Source: Chrysomallon squamiferum
Taxonomy: Eukaryota; Mollusca; Gastropoda; Neomphalida; Peltospiridae
Direction: 5' to 3'
Assembly (NCBI GenBank): GCA_012295275.1
Contig: CM022671.1
Coordinates: 18,097,956 to 18,161,955, forward strand
DNA: 64,000 bases
The notes below the pieces were generated by a model. That model worked only from the letters and a program-made list of their open reading frames with translations, ran no database searches and was not told where the DNA came from. Shown one piece after another: positions 12,661 to 49,766 of this stretch; the stretch's first letter is position 1, and the number at the start of each line of letters is the position of its first letter. Made by a program: the position numbers and the translations under genes.

Positions 12661-15600
12661 AACCATTTCTTCTGCTTGAGATAATGGCAAACCAGTTATG
12701 AAATGGTTTTAGTTCTGTTATCTTCACAGCAGAAAACAACAACTCTAAGTCAGTTCTATGTGGTAATGACAGGTCATGAATTACATGATGAAACTCAAAA
12801 CCTATCTTCAAAGACTGCCACAAGCTGTTGTCAACACCTTCAACACAGCTTTCATTCAAAGATAATGGTGGTAATAATAATTTAATGATTTGGAAATCTG
12901 TTCTTGAAATAATACCAGAGAGATAAAATTCCTAGTGAAAACACAAGAGAAAAAAAAAATTAATAATAAAAAATAAAAATAATAATAATAATCAAAGAGG
13001 GAGAGAAAAAATTAATATTAATTTAGCTGTAACAATGAAAGTGTCATTAAAACAAATTTTCTAACCTGGCAGTTTCTAAATACCTCAAGCTGCTTGGTGA
13101 ATAATTCTATTAACAGCTGCTGACAATGTCCAAATTACAACCTTTGATAATCTCTTTGTGAAGCAATGGTTGAAATCAGGAACTGTTCAACAGAATAGCT
13201 GTTATGAAATTTTAAATTTTATTTATCTTTTTTTTTTTTTTAAAATTATTTCACATTCCAGATCAAGTATCTGGCAAACCTGGAAACTAAGATCATCTGC
13301 AATTCTGTATCAAGGCTTAATTCATATTTAAAACATAAAAAAACCCCTGAAAAGTAATGAATGTGATTGTATTTCTCACACACAGATCAATACACTTCTA
13401 AAGTCAGTTTTCTGGAAACCAGATAAATGGTCTGGTACCTGTATGAATTGTGTTTTAGCCAATCTCTATTACAGTGCAAATCCTTAAAATGCAGTTAATC
13501 CTATAATTTATTAATAATGTTTTCTTTCATTAATAGTAAAAATTAACTATAGAAATCAAATGTTTTGATAAAATGATAGTTTCTAAAAGGCAAGTTAAAT
13601 ATTTAATTACTTCTTGGATTCCATTTCCGTAACAAAACTGCATGACTGAATTGTCACATTGACCAAACTGATACTGTTATTGAATGAAAGAGTTAGTTAG
13701 GTATGTAAAATTAATGAAAACACAATTCACATTTCTGCTTCAGAAACTTTTAGAAGCCTATGTTATTTTTAGCTGATTTTAAAAATTTCGTAATACCCAA
13801 AATGTTTTTTTTCCAAAATTCAATTATTAACAGAGTTTATTAAAAGCCATTTTTATTTAAATTTATAATAAAACCCTAGTTTTTTTTTCCTTTTTCCATA
13901 TCCTTCTAATTTTTCTTCATCCTCACACACACACACACACAAAATAATGAATAAAAATATATTTTTTGTGATGTCAGTGTTGCAGCAACTGAATGAATAA
14001 ATAAAACATCAGCATTAAAATAATAATAATAAAAATAAAAAAATAAAATATAAATTTTATTCTTTTTTGTTTTCATTTTTAAAAATAATCCATACAATAT
14101 CATGGTTAAAAGAAACCAAAATTAATTTAACAAATTACCAGTGAGATTGTGACCTTTACAATGAGCTGACAGCACATTTGTTGAATTATTCATAAAATAA
14201 AAAATAACTCTGCAGAAGAAGTAATAAATATGGTAAGAAAGTCAACTTTGTGGAAGAAATTAATTTAATCCTTCTGTTTCATGTGCAGATCACTCAATCT
14301 TTAATCTGTGACTTGATCAATACACCGAAATGATTTTATGTCACATCAGTTCCGAATGTTAGAAGATGCCTTTTATTTATTTCTCATTCATATTATTTTT
14401 TTTTTTTGAATTTGTTTAAACTGATATATGTATTAAAAAAATTAATAATAATAATAAAAATAATAACATAAAAAAATCTTTAAAAAAAAATCAATAAAAA
14501 AAGAATAAATAAAATAAAATAAATAAACATACATACATACATACATATTAAACAAACAAACAAATAAAATAAATAAAAGTAAAATAATAAATCTGTTTTT
14601 AAAACCATCTGTCAAAATTAATTTGAAATGCTAACTATTAAAGTTTGACGTAAAACAATGATGACCATATACAAGGACAGAAACGTGATTAACTACAGTC
14701 ATAACAAATTCTGTATCAAGATGCATGATTAAAAAAATCATTCATTTGAAACATGTACACCATGAACAAACAACCTAGGATTAGTCTGGCATCATTAGTG
14801 TTAGAAAATGATTTCAAAGATGAACGAATCGTGTGGCCTTTCAACTCAAGTAGCGTTTTTCAAGCAGATAAAAGCAACAGTATCTTCTGGTAGGTATGCT
14901 TCCATTGAGTCTTCACAGTTTACATACATTAGTGTGCATGAACACAATCACATACATTAAGAACCTTTTAATGTCGATTATAAGGTATGTAGTGTTTCTT
15001 CGAATAAATGAACTTTTAATGACATTTCAAATATTAATTGTTATAAAGTTACCAACCAAATCAATATTTTTTTTATATTACAATAATATGAGAAAGAAAA
15101 GCTACAATGCAGGCTACTCTTAATACTTAACAGTCTTATTAGCAGCAAGAGAAATATAATATATACATACCAAAGTATATGATTTAATTATAACCTGTCT
15201 TCTTATTAAAGATTTCTTAATACATACATACATTCACACAGACATATATAATTATGATAATATGAAAATGGAAACTCAATACATAAATATGGGTTATTCT
15301 CAATAATTGATTAGCAGCAAAAGGGCTTTAATACACACCTTCCCTCAGAAGGGAAAGCACAGACAAAAGCAATTTAAAAGTATTTGTTTTATAAACATAT
15401 AAAATGGATTGTAGCTCATATATCTGGTATATAACTGGTCATAGGATCAATCCTTTACTACACTCTGCTGGGCTATTTCCCATTCCAAACCCAAACTCAA
15501 AATCACCCAAAAAGCATGGAAGAAAACTGATCTTCCGACAAAGCATCAAATTAAACTCTAACTGCTGAGCTAAAATTCATTTTGTTGATGTGAAACCTGG

Positions 15601-17207
15601 TTACAGTGAAGAATGGGCTGGTTTACTTTAGTAGAAATCTATACTGTACTCCACACAGTTCTCAAGGAATCATTTCTGTGAGGTGTTTAATACAGGCAGA
15701 AAAAATCACCATTTGTGGTGAATAGTCTAGGCAATAAATAAGCTGTAAAGACCATAATATTGCAGTAAGTCTAGTCATTTCTCTTACGTCAGAGAGATTT
15801 AGTGATCTCAGTAAAGTGTTTCTTGTTAAGATATCAAAAAAAGATGAAAGCAAGAAAGAAAGATACAAAGAAATTTAAAAAAAAATAAAAAAATACTTAT
15901 AATAATAAATAGAGGAACAAATGAGAGAGTGAGAGAGAATTTTTTTTTAAATAAAATACAAACAGTTACCATTAATGAATGATTTAAATGACCAATTCTT
16001 TTTCCTATTTATTAACAGTCCCAGCTTTTATAAAAAAAATATATATATATTAGAACAGTATAAAATAGAAGAGGAAAAGATGTAAAGCTTTGTAATTATT
16101 TTTCCTAATCTGTATGTAAGAAAAACATTTATACTGACATAAATGATTTGTCAATAAAGATAATTTACTATACAACAAAACTAGGGGTAAAAAAAAATAA
16201 TAATAAAAAATAAATTAAATCAAATTAAATTACAGAAAAGAAAAAGGGAACAGAAAACTAAAGAATACATTTACAATGAATGAATGAATAGTTAATAACA
16301 TCTCTTTATATTTTAATATTCTTATTAGGTATCTTTTACATAAACAATCTCATAAAACAAATAATAAATAATAAAATATAAATAAATAAAAAAATAAAAT
16401 AATAATAATAATAAATAAATAAAACCAATTAGGTAATGACTGGATTGGTAAATGATCCATTAAAAGCACTGAAAAGGATTGAGCCTATGATACACATGCT
16501 CAATTATACATTTACATGAAAAGGTCCACATTTTTTAACATTAATATTAAGTGAATGTTCTTGTCATCAGCATAAACATAATTTGAGGTTATAGATACGG
16601 AAAATAAATGCAGATTGAAAACATTTTAAAATCTTTATGTTTTTGACACTGTGTAATTTGTAATAGTAAATAACAGAAAAGATTAATAGCAGATAATAAA
16701 TAATAGTTAAAGTATTTGTTCATAAATCAGTTTGATAATCTGTAGCAAAACTATACAACTAAAGACAAAAAAAAAAATTCTACTGAATGCCAGCAGGATC
16801 TTCTGCCCCATAATCATTGTTACAACATTTTTTGTTTTTTTCACATTAATCATTTCAGTTGCCTATCATTAATCTTTCTAAAACATTAATCTTGAATCAA
16901 TTCTTGATGGATTAAAATAGTTTGGCCAGAAAAAATATATCATTTATTTTATAAGTATTATTATATAAACTAACTAAATAATTCTGAACACTAATAATTT
17001 AATTTTTCGAAAATGGATTTCAAAATTCTTTATTGTACATATCATTTAAATTCATGTATATATTGACCACCTTTGACATAAACCATAACTCAAAATTACT
17101 CTAAAATACTGGTATGAAGAATGGGATTGTTCAGCAACGTACTCCCAACTGATCTAAGATGCACAGAGAAAATCCAGATAAACTAATTCACAGGTAAAGC
17201 ATCTTAC

Positions 17208-19170
17208 CTGCAGTATTCTGAAAGCACATGGTACACCAGAGTAGAAACCACACAGGGTTAATGAACTTTGTAACTTCACATAGTCCCTGAAATGTTAATA
17301 GAAAACAATAAGAGTCCTATTATTAAATAAATAAATAAATACAATTTATAACTAAAAAGTTAAAAAAAAAACATGCACAATATTCTTATCAGCTCTAACA
17401 TAAAATATGAAAATGAATAAACTGAACAATTAATTCTATAATCTTAAAAGTTGTTGTAATATCAATATCACAGCTATATAAAATTTAATATTTGTAACAC
17501 AAAAATAAATGTTATGTTAAATATATTTTCAAAAATTATATTTTTGCCAAAAACAAAAATAGAAAATGTAATAATATTTTAATTTATTTTTTTCAGACTA
17601 GGATCAGTTTTGAAAGATAAATGTTGCAGAAGTAACAAGATCTTTAAGAATGGAGAAGCAAATGTTTGCAAGGGAAGTAACCCAATTTTTAAAAATATTT
17701 TATATTGCAATAATTTGATGAGAACACAGATTTTGTATAAAATTTAAAAAAAAAACAATAGTTGAAAAGAGCAACATCATCTATGCAAGTTACGTTTTGA
17801 AATTATATAACTGATACTATTAATAATAATAATATATTTTAATAATTTTTGTCTTTCCGGCTTATATAAATACATAAAGTTTTTCAAAATTAAAAATATA
17901 TACAAATAAAACTGTTGATGATTTCTTACTTATATGGAACCCGAATAATTGCTTCTTTTTTTTCTTCAGAATACTTCAAAATGTCAAACACAAAACTTGA
18001 TCCAATCTAAACAAAAAATAAACAAAATAAAATAAAAAATAATAATATTAGTAATAATAAATAAATACATAAATAAAAAAAATATATAAAATAAACATTT
18101 AAAAAAATGCAATAAAATATAAAATGTAAAATATAAAAGTTCTTTTTTGAAAATTACAACAAGAACTCTGATATTGTTCTCATAAGTGTGTATGTACAAA
18201 ATGCCATCATTTTCATCTGGAATGTATTGTAAAACCAGCTTAATCATCATAATTTTACATTTATATGTAACTTTTACTGCTCTTTACTTTTAAATAATAA
18301 AAAGTGGATGATTACTTCTATTTATATTTTTTTTTTTTTTTTTGAAATTTAAGCATTTATCAACATTTTCTCAGGCAATTCTTGCTAGATTTGTCATTAA
18401 TAATTACTTTTAATTTTTCCCTATCAACCTATTTTTTTCTATATTATAAATACAGTTCATCTGGAATTATAGAATAACATATAAATTAAAAGAATACAGA
18501 AATAAGAAAAAATAAAAAATAAAAAAAAAATAATATTTCTTTGTAAGATTTTATCTCCTACTTACCTCTCCAAACACTTCTTTTACTGCTGCTATGATGG
18601 CCGATTTGAAATATACAACAGTTATTTCATCAACCTCTGATTCCAATACCCTGCAAAACCCACATTTAATTAAATTAAATATTAGAGAATTCTCTAACTA
18701 CATATATTGATAGATATATAATTATAAACACAACAACAAACTAATATATTGATGTAACTGAAGATTTATATAGATATATATATATATAATTTATATGTAT
18801 GCATAATTGTATGTATGAGTTTTTTTATTTTTTATTTTTTTTTGATAATTATAAATAAATATTTAAAATAGAAAATTAACAGGTCCTTCATGTAACTTAC
18901 CATATTGTATAAGAAAGAAATATGAAAGAGATATTATCTAACAATTAAAACAGAATAAATAATAATAATAATAAAATTAAATTAAAATAAATAAAATAAA
19001 TAAAATAAATAATAATAATGCACACAACAAAAATAGTTACACTGTTTATTTTAAACTGTTTTAATACAGTATTTAAGAAAACCCTACACTTTCACTTACA
19101 GTTTTATTTTAAGATACATATAGGGCAGGTGGCCTTTGTTTACAGTTCTTTGGTATGGCACGTCTGCCAT
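17208..19170 (-). CDS. RPP14: Ribonuclease P/MRP protein subunit p14 (RPP14), last exon not found
   Basis: Four minus-strand exons join in frame: 19170-19100, 18650-18566, 18006-17930 and 17286-17208, all with GT-AG borders (donors GTAAGT, GTAAGT, GTAAGA, GTAAGA). They give 105 codons from ATG 19170-19168. RPP14 is a small subunit of nuclear RNase P and MRP, which cut the 5' leader of pre-tRNAs and process rRNA. Family matches seen: the AVKEVFGE segment (human AVKDLFGE), the FDILKY-EEK-AIIR strand, and VKLQSSLTLCG...CAFRILQ (human VKLWSSLTLLG...CAFRVIQ). The human protein has about 18 more residues after this point; the matching terminal exon should lie left of 17208 but was not identified. 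POP5 is a structural relative but fits less well. Confidence 0.88.
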
Positions 19171-20003
19171 GACCACTAATAACTGATTCTAATTAGCTCT
19201 GATTCAATCTGAAGGAAAACAAAATTATTATTATATATTTTTTAAATGTTTCAATTCATAATCATAATAATATTATATATACAATGTGACACACAATAAC
19301 ATTAACCAATGCAACCAGTATCTTGTAAATAACAATCAACATCATCCGCAGTAAGTCGTAAAATTTCAGTTATTGTAAAACAATTTTTAATTCCACTAAT
19401 TATACGAAGTTCTTTAGCAATAATACTATTGCTATTGTGATAGCTATGAAACTATATTACTCTATATCAGGCATATATAAAAAGAAAATATGACAATGAA
19501 GCGAGACGTAAACATAATTATTTTTATTTAATTAAATTATGTGGTCAGAATTCTCTAATTTATTACGCATTAAATCTCATAAACACACAAATTAATCATT
19601 AATTTAATAATTATAGTTTTTATACAACTGCAACTTGCACTGCAAGATCAGCCGGACACTGACTGGATATCATATGATTATCATCGTGATACAGTATTTT
19701 AAATTTTTTCTTTTTTCTTTTAGCTGTTAAAAAGTAACATACCTAAATTATTTTTCTAACATTGTTCTTTTTCTTAATCATTATTTCCTGACGAAGTAAC
19801 GTTTAGATCGAAAATGACCGCCATGTGTTTTGATTATTTTAGAGTTACTGTTCTTGCGATCTTGTTTTCTACAGACGTTCTTTAATATTTTGTCACTGTC
19901 AGTTGTGTTAAATGTGATTGTTTTAGTAACGCGCATGCATGACAGTAACACTTACCTTAATATCGTTAAATTTGACCTATATCTCGCAATGTCAGAATAA
20001 CAG

Positions 20004-20045
<42 letters not shown>

Positions 20046-21085
20046 TGTAATTCGTTTTTATTATTTTATTATTATTATTATTATTATTAAAACGACGTAA
20101 CAGTGAAAAGGTACAAATGAGATAACTAAAATATATAAATGTAACCCATGTGTATGTTCGTGTTGAATATGTTTTAATTCTTAAATATGGAAACATTTAA
20201 GTAAAATAAAATATGTTGATATATTTTAAATTATTTTTATTGAAATATGATATAAAATTTCGTTTTGCCAGTTAATGAAAACACAACTTTGTTGCGTAGA
20301 CACAAATATTATTTTATATCAATTGAAGTGACTTATAATTCTAAGAATAATGATATTTCAAATCTTCACAATATTTGCAACATAGCCAAAAGCATGACAG
20401 CAGTTTCAGCTCAAATGATCATTGTCGTGATTTTATTTTTAAATAATTCAATAATTTTCATTTATTTCGTTGTTTTTTTATGTTGTTATTTATTATTAAA
20501 GTACGTTAATATAAACTTTATAGTCACTTCTACTTATGTAGCTGATGCAAAGCTTGATGTTGCTGAACTAGTGTATACAGAGAGTCTTTTATAAAAATAA
20601 AATATTATATTAAAAAAAAATACTTGGTTTGATCCTCTGGAAGAATATTTTTAAATTATAAAACCTGTCCTGATTATGAAAGTAATGCTAAATACAAATT
20701 AAAATACAATAACAACAACAACTCAGAATAAATTAGATAATTTTAATCTGACAAAAATATGTGATTATCATTTGGACATCTTCTATCTCACAAAATACTG
20801 AATATTATTTATTATTCAGATGTCAACAACCAACAATCAATATAATAAACAAATAACATATATATTATTACATATAAAAATATTCACATTCAAACAATGA
20901 TGATAATAGTTTGTAATACGTCCCTGAACAAAACCATGACCTTACAACTGACACGTACTTGGATCTATCCTAGTTACAGGCATCTGACCTAACTGGGAAA
21001 GTAATAACAGCTAACCATCTAACATGGTAACACACTAACACTGTCAACATGTCACAAGTTATCTCTAATATATTAACAGATTAAT
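19171..21085. other. Upstream flank of RPP14; no gene supported
   Basis: This is the presumed promoter side of RPP14. It holds two (TTA)n tracts (about 20004-20045 and 20057-20088) and A/T-rich sequence. A 109-codon plus-strand frame at 20265-20594 has no ATG at its start and no recognisable family, so it is not called. Confidence 0.5.
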
Positions 21086-21560
21086 ATTGTGGGCAGATAT
21101 AAGGTCATCTCTTTAATTAATCTACTAAAAAAAAGTGGGAAGGTCACAGGTCATCTCTGTAATTAAACTGCTAAAAAAAGTGGGAAGGTCACATAATCTC
21201 TGTAATTAAACTGCTAAAAAAAGTGGGAAGGTCACAGGTCATCTCTAATTAATCTGCTAAAAAAGTGGGAAGGTCACAGGTCATCTCTAATTAATCTGCT
21301 AAAAAAGTGGGAAGGTCAAAGGTCATCTCTAATTAAACTGCTAAAAAAGTGGGAAGGTCACAGGGCATCTCTAATTAATCTGCTAAAAAAGTGGGAAGGT
21401 CACAGGTCATCTCTGTAATTAATCTGCTAACTCACATTGTGGGCAGGTCAAAGGTTATTTCTGTAATCTGCTAAAACAAGTATGGATAGGTCACAGATTA
21501 TCTCTGTAATTAATCTGCTAACACACTAACATTGCTGTAAACAGGTCACAAATCATTTCA
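21086..21560. repeat. Tandem array of a ~42-bp unit carrying DR1 nuclear-receptor-type sites
   Basis: About ten units of the form AGGTCACAGGTCA, TCTCT(GT)AATTAA(A/T)CTGCT, then A-run and GTGGGA. Sites of AGGTCA-N-AGGTCA form (a direct repeat with one-base spacer) are perfect at 21141-21153, 21229-21241, 21271-21283, 21313-21325 (AGGTCAAAGGTCA) and 21397-21409. They have one mismatch at 21355-21367 and 21445-21457, and are degenerate at 21186, 21488 and 21543. In the core, starts are 42 bp apart (21229, 21271, 21313, 21355, 21397). DR1 elements are the consensus for RXR, HNF4, PPAR and COUP-TF type dimers. The array lies about 2 kb upstream of RPP14 and about 1.6 kb beyond the WASHC4 stop. Function is inferred only. 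Confidence 0.85.
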
Positions 21561-22895
21561 ATAACTAACAATGCTGGTTCTCATACTGTGAGCCCCAAGA
21601 TAAGCAGATTTTATCACTCAGTGGATGTAAACATATTTCTACTTATTTCAATTCATCATGAACATAGTAATAAAATACAGATATAATTGTTATTTAGTAT
21701 TAACACAAAACAATACTTTTTAGAAAATATATTTATCTTTCGTTACACCAGTACAGGTCAGGATTCTGTTACTGAAATGAATGTGACAGCATCTCAGATT
21801 TTGGAATATGATATAGCATAAAGAACACTACACTGGAAATTCATTTATATGGATTATACACAGATAGAGTAATTTTATATAGCAGTTTTAGTAAGTTTAT
21901 ATACGTAATATAACGACAGCTAAGCTTTCTCTGTACAAAATCTCAGCTGTTCAAAAAACAAATTTTTGTTTTAGAAATTTTCTAACAGATGCTTGGTCTA
22001 TATATCAAAAGTATATCAGACAGACTTAAAATATCTATAATGAATTTTGTTATAAATTATTCATACAAATGTAACAAAATTTAGAAAAATGAAACCAAAA
22101 AAAATTTTTTTAAAAAATGTAATAATTTTATATATATAACAGCTTAGCTTTTTGATGGTTCTCTAACATATGCTTTGCTGTTAAAAAAAGAAAAAAAAAA
22201 AAAAAAAAAAAAAATTATTTTTAAAAAGTTTTATTGTAGATATTAAATATCTATAATGAAACAAAAATATCCCAAGACAGAATTAAATTTTGAAAAACAA
22301 CAAAAAACATCTGCATATGATCCACTAACATTAATTGTGCAGTAAAAAAATTATTAAAATCTTCCCATTTCACATTTACCAGAAACTATAATAGATACAG
22401 GTAAAAAATCAATATTTGTAAGTTGATATAAAACATACATTTCCAACATTCATCTTCATTTCAGACGTAAAAACATGTAAGTAAGAGATATTGATTAATT
22501 TAAATACAACTTGATATACTGGACAAATTCCATTTAGCTGCAGAATCCTAGGCTTGAATATTCATTATTTCAGTACATTCATTATATTAATATGCAGAAT
22601 GACATTCATCTAAATGCATCACTTTGTATTTATAATTAATTACATGAATTTATTTTAGTTCAAAATAAAAAGATACAATGCCACTGTGTAAAAAAACCCC
22701 TATTTATACTGAATATGTTTGAGGTAATACTTTTAATGCTTTATCTTTTTTCTTTTTTTAAAAATTATTTAAATAACTAATTATAATGTGGTCATTAATG
22801 GTACATGTATAATATGAATATTAGATGGCTTTTATGTATCATCTGTGTGTGTGTGTGTGCTGATATATATATATATATTATAAACAAGAAACATT

Positions 22896-22905
22896 TTTAT
22901 TTATT
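22896..22905 (-). terminator. Likely WASHC4 polyadenylation signal
   Basis: On the minus strand two overlapping AATAAA hexamers (plus strand TTTATTTATT) lie about 220 bp beyond the WASHC4 stop codon. In such AT-rich DNA hexamers are common, so use of this one is inferred from position. Confidence 0.4.
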
Positions 22906-23123
22906 GTAACACAACTTGTTAAATAAACTTGACTTTGAAATGCAAATGCTTACATTCCTGACAAAATTAGCACCAGAAAATGGCCCCATCTATTTTTTCT
23001 TTAAAAAAAAAAAAAATCAAAATGCACTGTTTAAAAAGTATTTGGATTATATCCAACAAAACATTCATCAATCTAATGTTTCAGGATTCTCCCATTGTAG
23101 AAAACACTGCTGAATTTGTCTGC

Positions 23124-47827
<24,704 letters not shown>

Positions 47828-47835
47828 GTTTGCAT

Positions 47836-48081
47836 TAACCCCGCCTCTTTTTAGTTCGGGGATTTTTTACTTAAAATTAATTGCTGACATGTAGTGTAGT
47901 AAATTTTTAAAGACAATTCACCAAAATCTGTATATGATCAAAACTAGTGATTTAATCATAAGATTGTTATATTTAATAATAATATCCTTATTTCAGTCAC
48001 CAACATAATTTTAGATGAAACTTCACGGAAGTACTTTCTAGGGATCATGTGACTTCATATCATGTGACAGATATTTCCGGT
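47836..48081 (-). promoter_or_regulatory. WASHC4: WASHC4 promoter region with ETS-type and M-box-type motifs
   Basis: Directly upstream of the start codon is a CCCCGCC GC-box-like sequence (about 47837-47843). Further up are ACGGAAGT (48025-48032) and ATTTCCGGT (48073-48081), both ETS/GABP-type cores. Two copies of TCATGTGAC lie at 48045-48053 and 48060-48068, 15 bp apart. TCATGTGA is the M-box form of the E-box bound by MiT/TFE factors such as MITF and TFEB. The transcription start was not determined, so this is motif evidence only. Confidence 0.4.
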
Positions 48082-49436
48082 TCTTTGCAACATTTCCCTC
48101 CCTTTTTACTTTTTCATTTGTGTTTTATTTTTTTTTTTTTTTTTTTATTATTATTATTTTTTTTTTTTTAGCTCTCCTCTTTTTGTTCTGTGAAAAGCTC
48201 CCTTTAATTTGAAAAACAATATCAATAAATCATTTTTAAAAATTTCACTTTTAAACAGAGGAAAATGTATAGCAGCATACAGTGCTAGTTTTAATCATTT
48301 TATTAATAATTTAGTCTTCAGTTTATAAAATTGGTAATTTTTTATTTTTCGTCAAAATTCAGACCCAATTTATTTTAGTTTACACGACATTTGCCAATGC
48401 GCTGAATGAATATTTAAGTCTCAGTTTGCCAATACATCTAACTCACGAGTTTTTGTTTGCCAGTTATCAGTTTTATGTGACGTGCAGAATTTGTGCACAT
48501 GACTTTCAAAAAAGCCATGTAAGCAACAGATTACAGCTAACAAATATTTTAACATGTTAATAGAATCTTTAATCGGACATTAACAGTGTTTTAAAATTTA
48601 ACAGTAAGTGGTTTTGTTTTTAAAAATAAATGATTTAATTCGAAATCGTGAATTTTTTTATTTATTTATATTTATTTATTTATTTTATTTATTTATTTAT
48701 TAATTTTTTAAAAGGATTATTAACTTTTCCACGTAATCATTACAAATTCATACCAGTGCCTACGAAATGGAAATAATTTTTTTTTTTGGATTGCTTAAAG
48801 GGAAAAAATGTATGATATTTGTAGATATCTGTAAATAATTTTAACTGATAGACCAGTTGACTAAATAAGTAAACTAAATACATGACCGTTCCCTGTGCAC
48901 CGTTTTGATTCGTTTCCTGATCAAAGCAGTCCACCATGACTTACTAATCAAAAGAGTGTAATTTGTTGTTTGTTTGTGGGGTTTTTTTTTGGTCCAATCA
49001 TAAAATGATGATAGTGGGTTTCCTTTCTCGTATTCATCTTTGTGCACAAAACTGTATTTCACAGTTAAAAATGAATACTAAATCATTTATTAAAATGTTT
49101 TACTGATTAATGTTGTTGGTGTTAACGTAAAGTTTAAACTATCGTGTCTCAAAATGATAACAGTCCTCAAGCGGTTAATGGATTAATTTTCCTTTATCTT
49201 TCTAAGTGACGAGTATAATAATAAAAACATATTGATAATCTGAACTCAAAAGATACACCAACAGCACGTATCTTTCGCCCTTTTTATCTGTCACAAGTCT
49301 TAGTCATATGATTTTGAATGTCTACGCAGTGGTATTATTATAATAATTTCATAAATTATTTGGATAGCTATAATCAGGTATGTTCAAAAAGTTATGTGAA
49401 AGAAGGAATGCTGATTCATTGAACCATACATTTTTC

Positions 49437-49467
<31 letters not shown>

Positions 49468-49688
49468 TATGACTGTATTTTATTTTTCATTTTATCTTAA
49501 AATAGTGAATGGTTATTTATTCGTGATGTCAGCTATATTACGATAACGTATTCTATTACAGATGAAGTGTCCGATATACATGTATATTAATAAATATATC
49601 TCTTTATTTGTATTATTTCGTGATAAATCCAATTTTAAGCTTTGAATCCCAGTAAAATTTTGAAATAATCATCATCATTACTTTGCAG
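48082..49688. other. Divergent intergenic interval between WASHC4 and CLN8
   Basis: About 1.6 kb with T-runs (near 48128-48170), TTTA-rich stretches (48660-48705) and an (ATT)n run (49440-49465). No coding exon is supported. CLN8's first, non-coding exon should lie here, since an acceptor (CTTTGCAG) precedes 49689. Confidence 0.5.
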
Positions 49689-49766
49689 ATGATTCAGTTT
49701 TAGCAGCAGCTGCCTAAGAAAGAATCCTAGCAAACAACAAGCGGATTTGATTGTTAATATTCCGAG

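Noticed and set aside
12644-12859. 71-codon minus-strand frame with fairly normal composition
   Set aside because: It adjoins and partly overlaps a decayed tandem repeat, lacks convincing splice sites and matches no family.
15662-15868. Minus-strand frame considered as the last RPP14 exon or a separate exon
   Set aside because: In the phase needed to follow RPP14 exon 17286-17208 it gives only a few residues before a stop, and none resemble the RPP14 C-terminus.
16740-16802. Minus-strand stretch reading KILLAFSR after a CAG, considered as the last RPP14 exon
   Set aside because: The pyrimidine tract is poor and the similarity to the human C-terminus is only a few residues, so it is left out.
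20265-20594. 109-codon plus-strand open frame with hydrophobic stretches
   Set aside because: It has no ATG at its 5' end, no splice support or family match, and its hydrophobic part is Phe/Ile-rich as expected from A/T-rich DNA.
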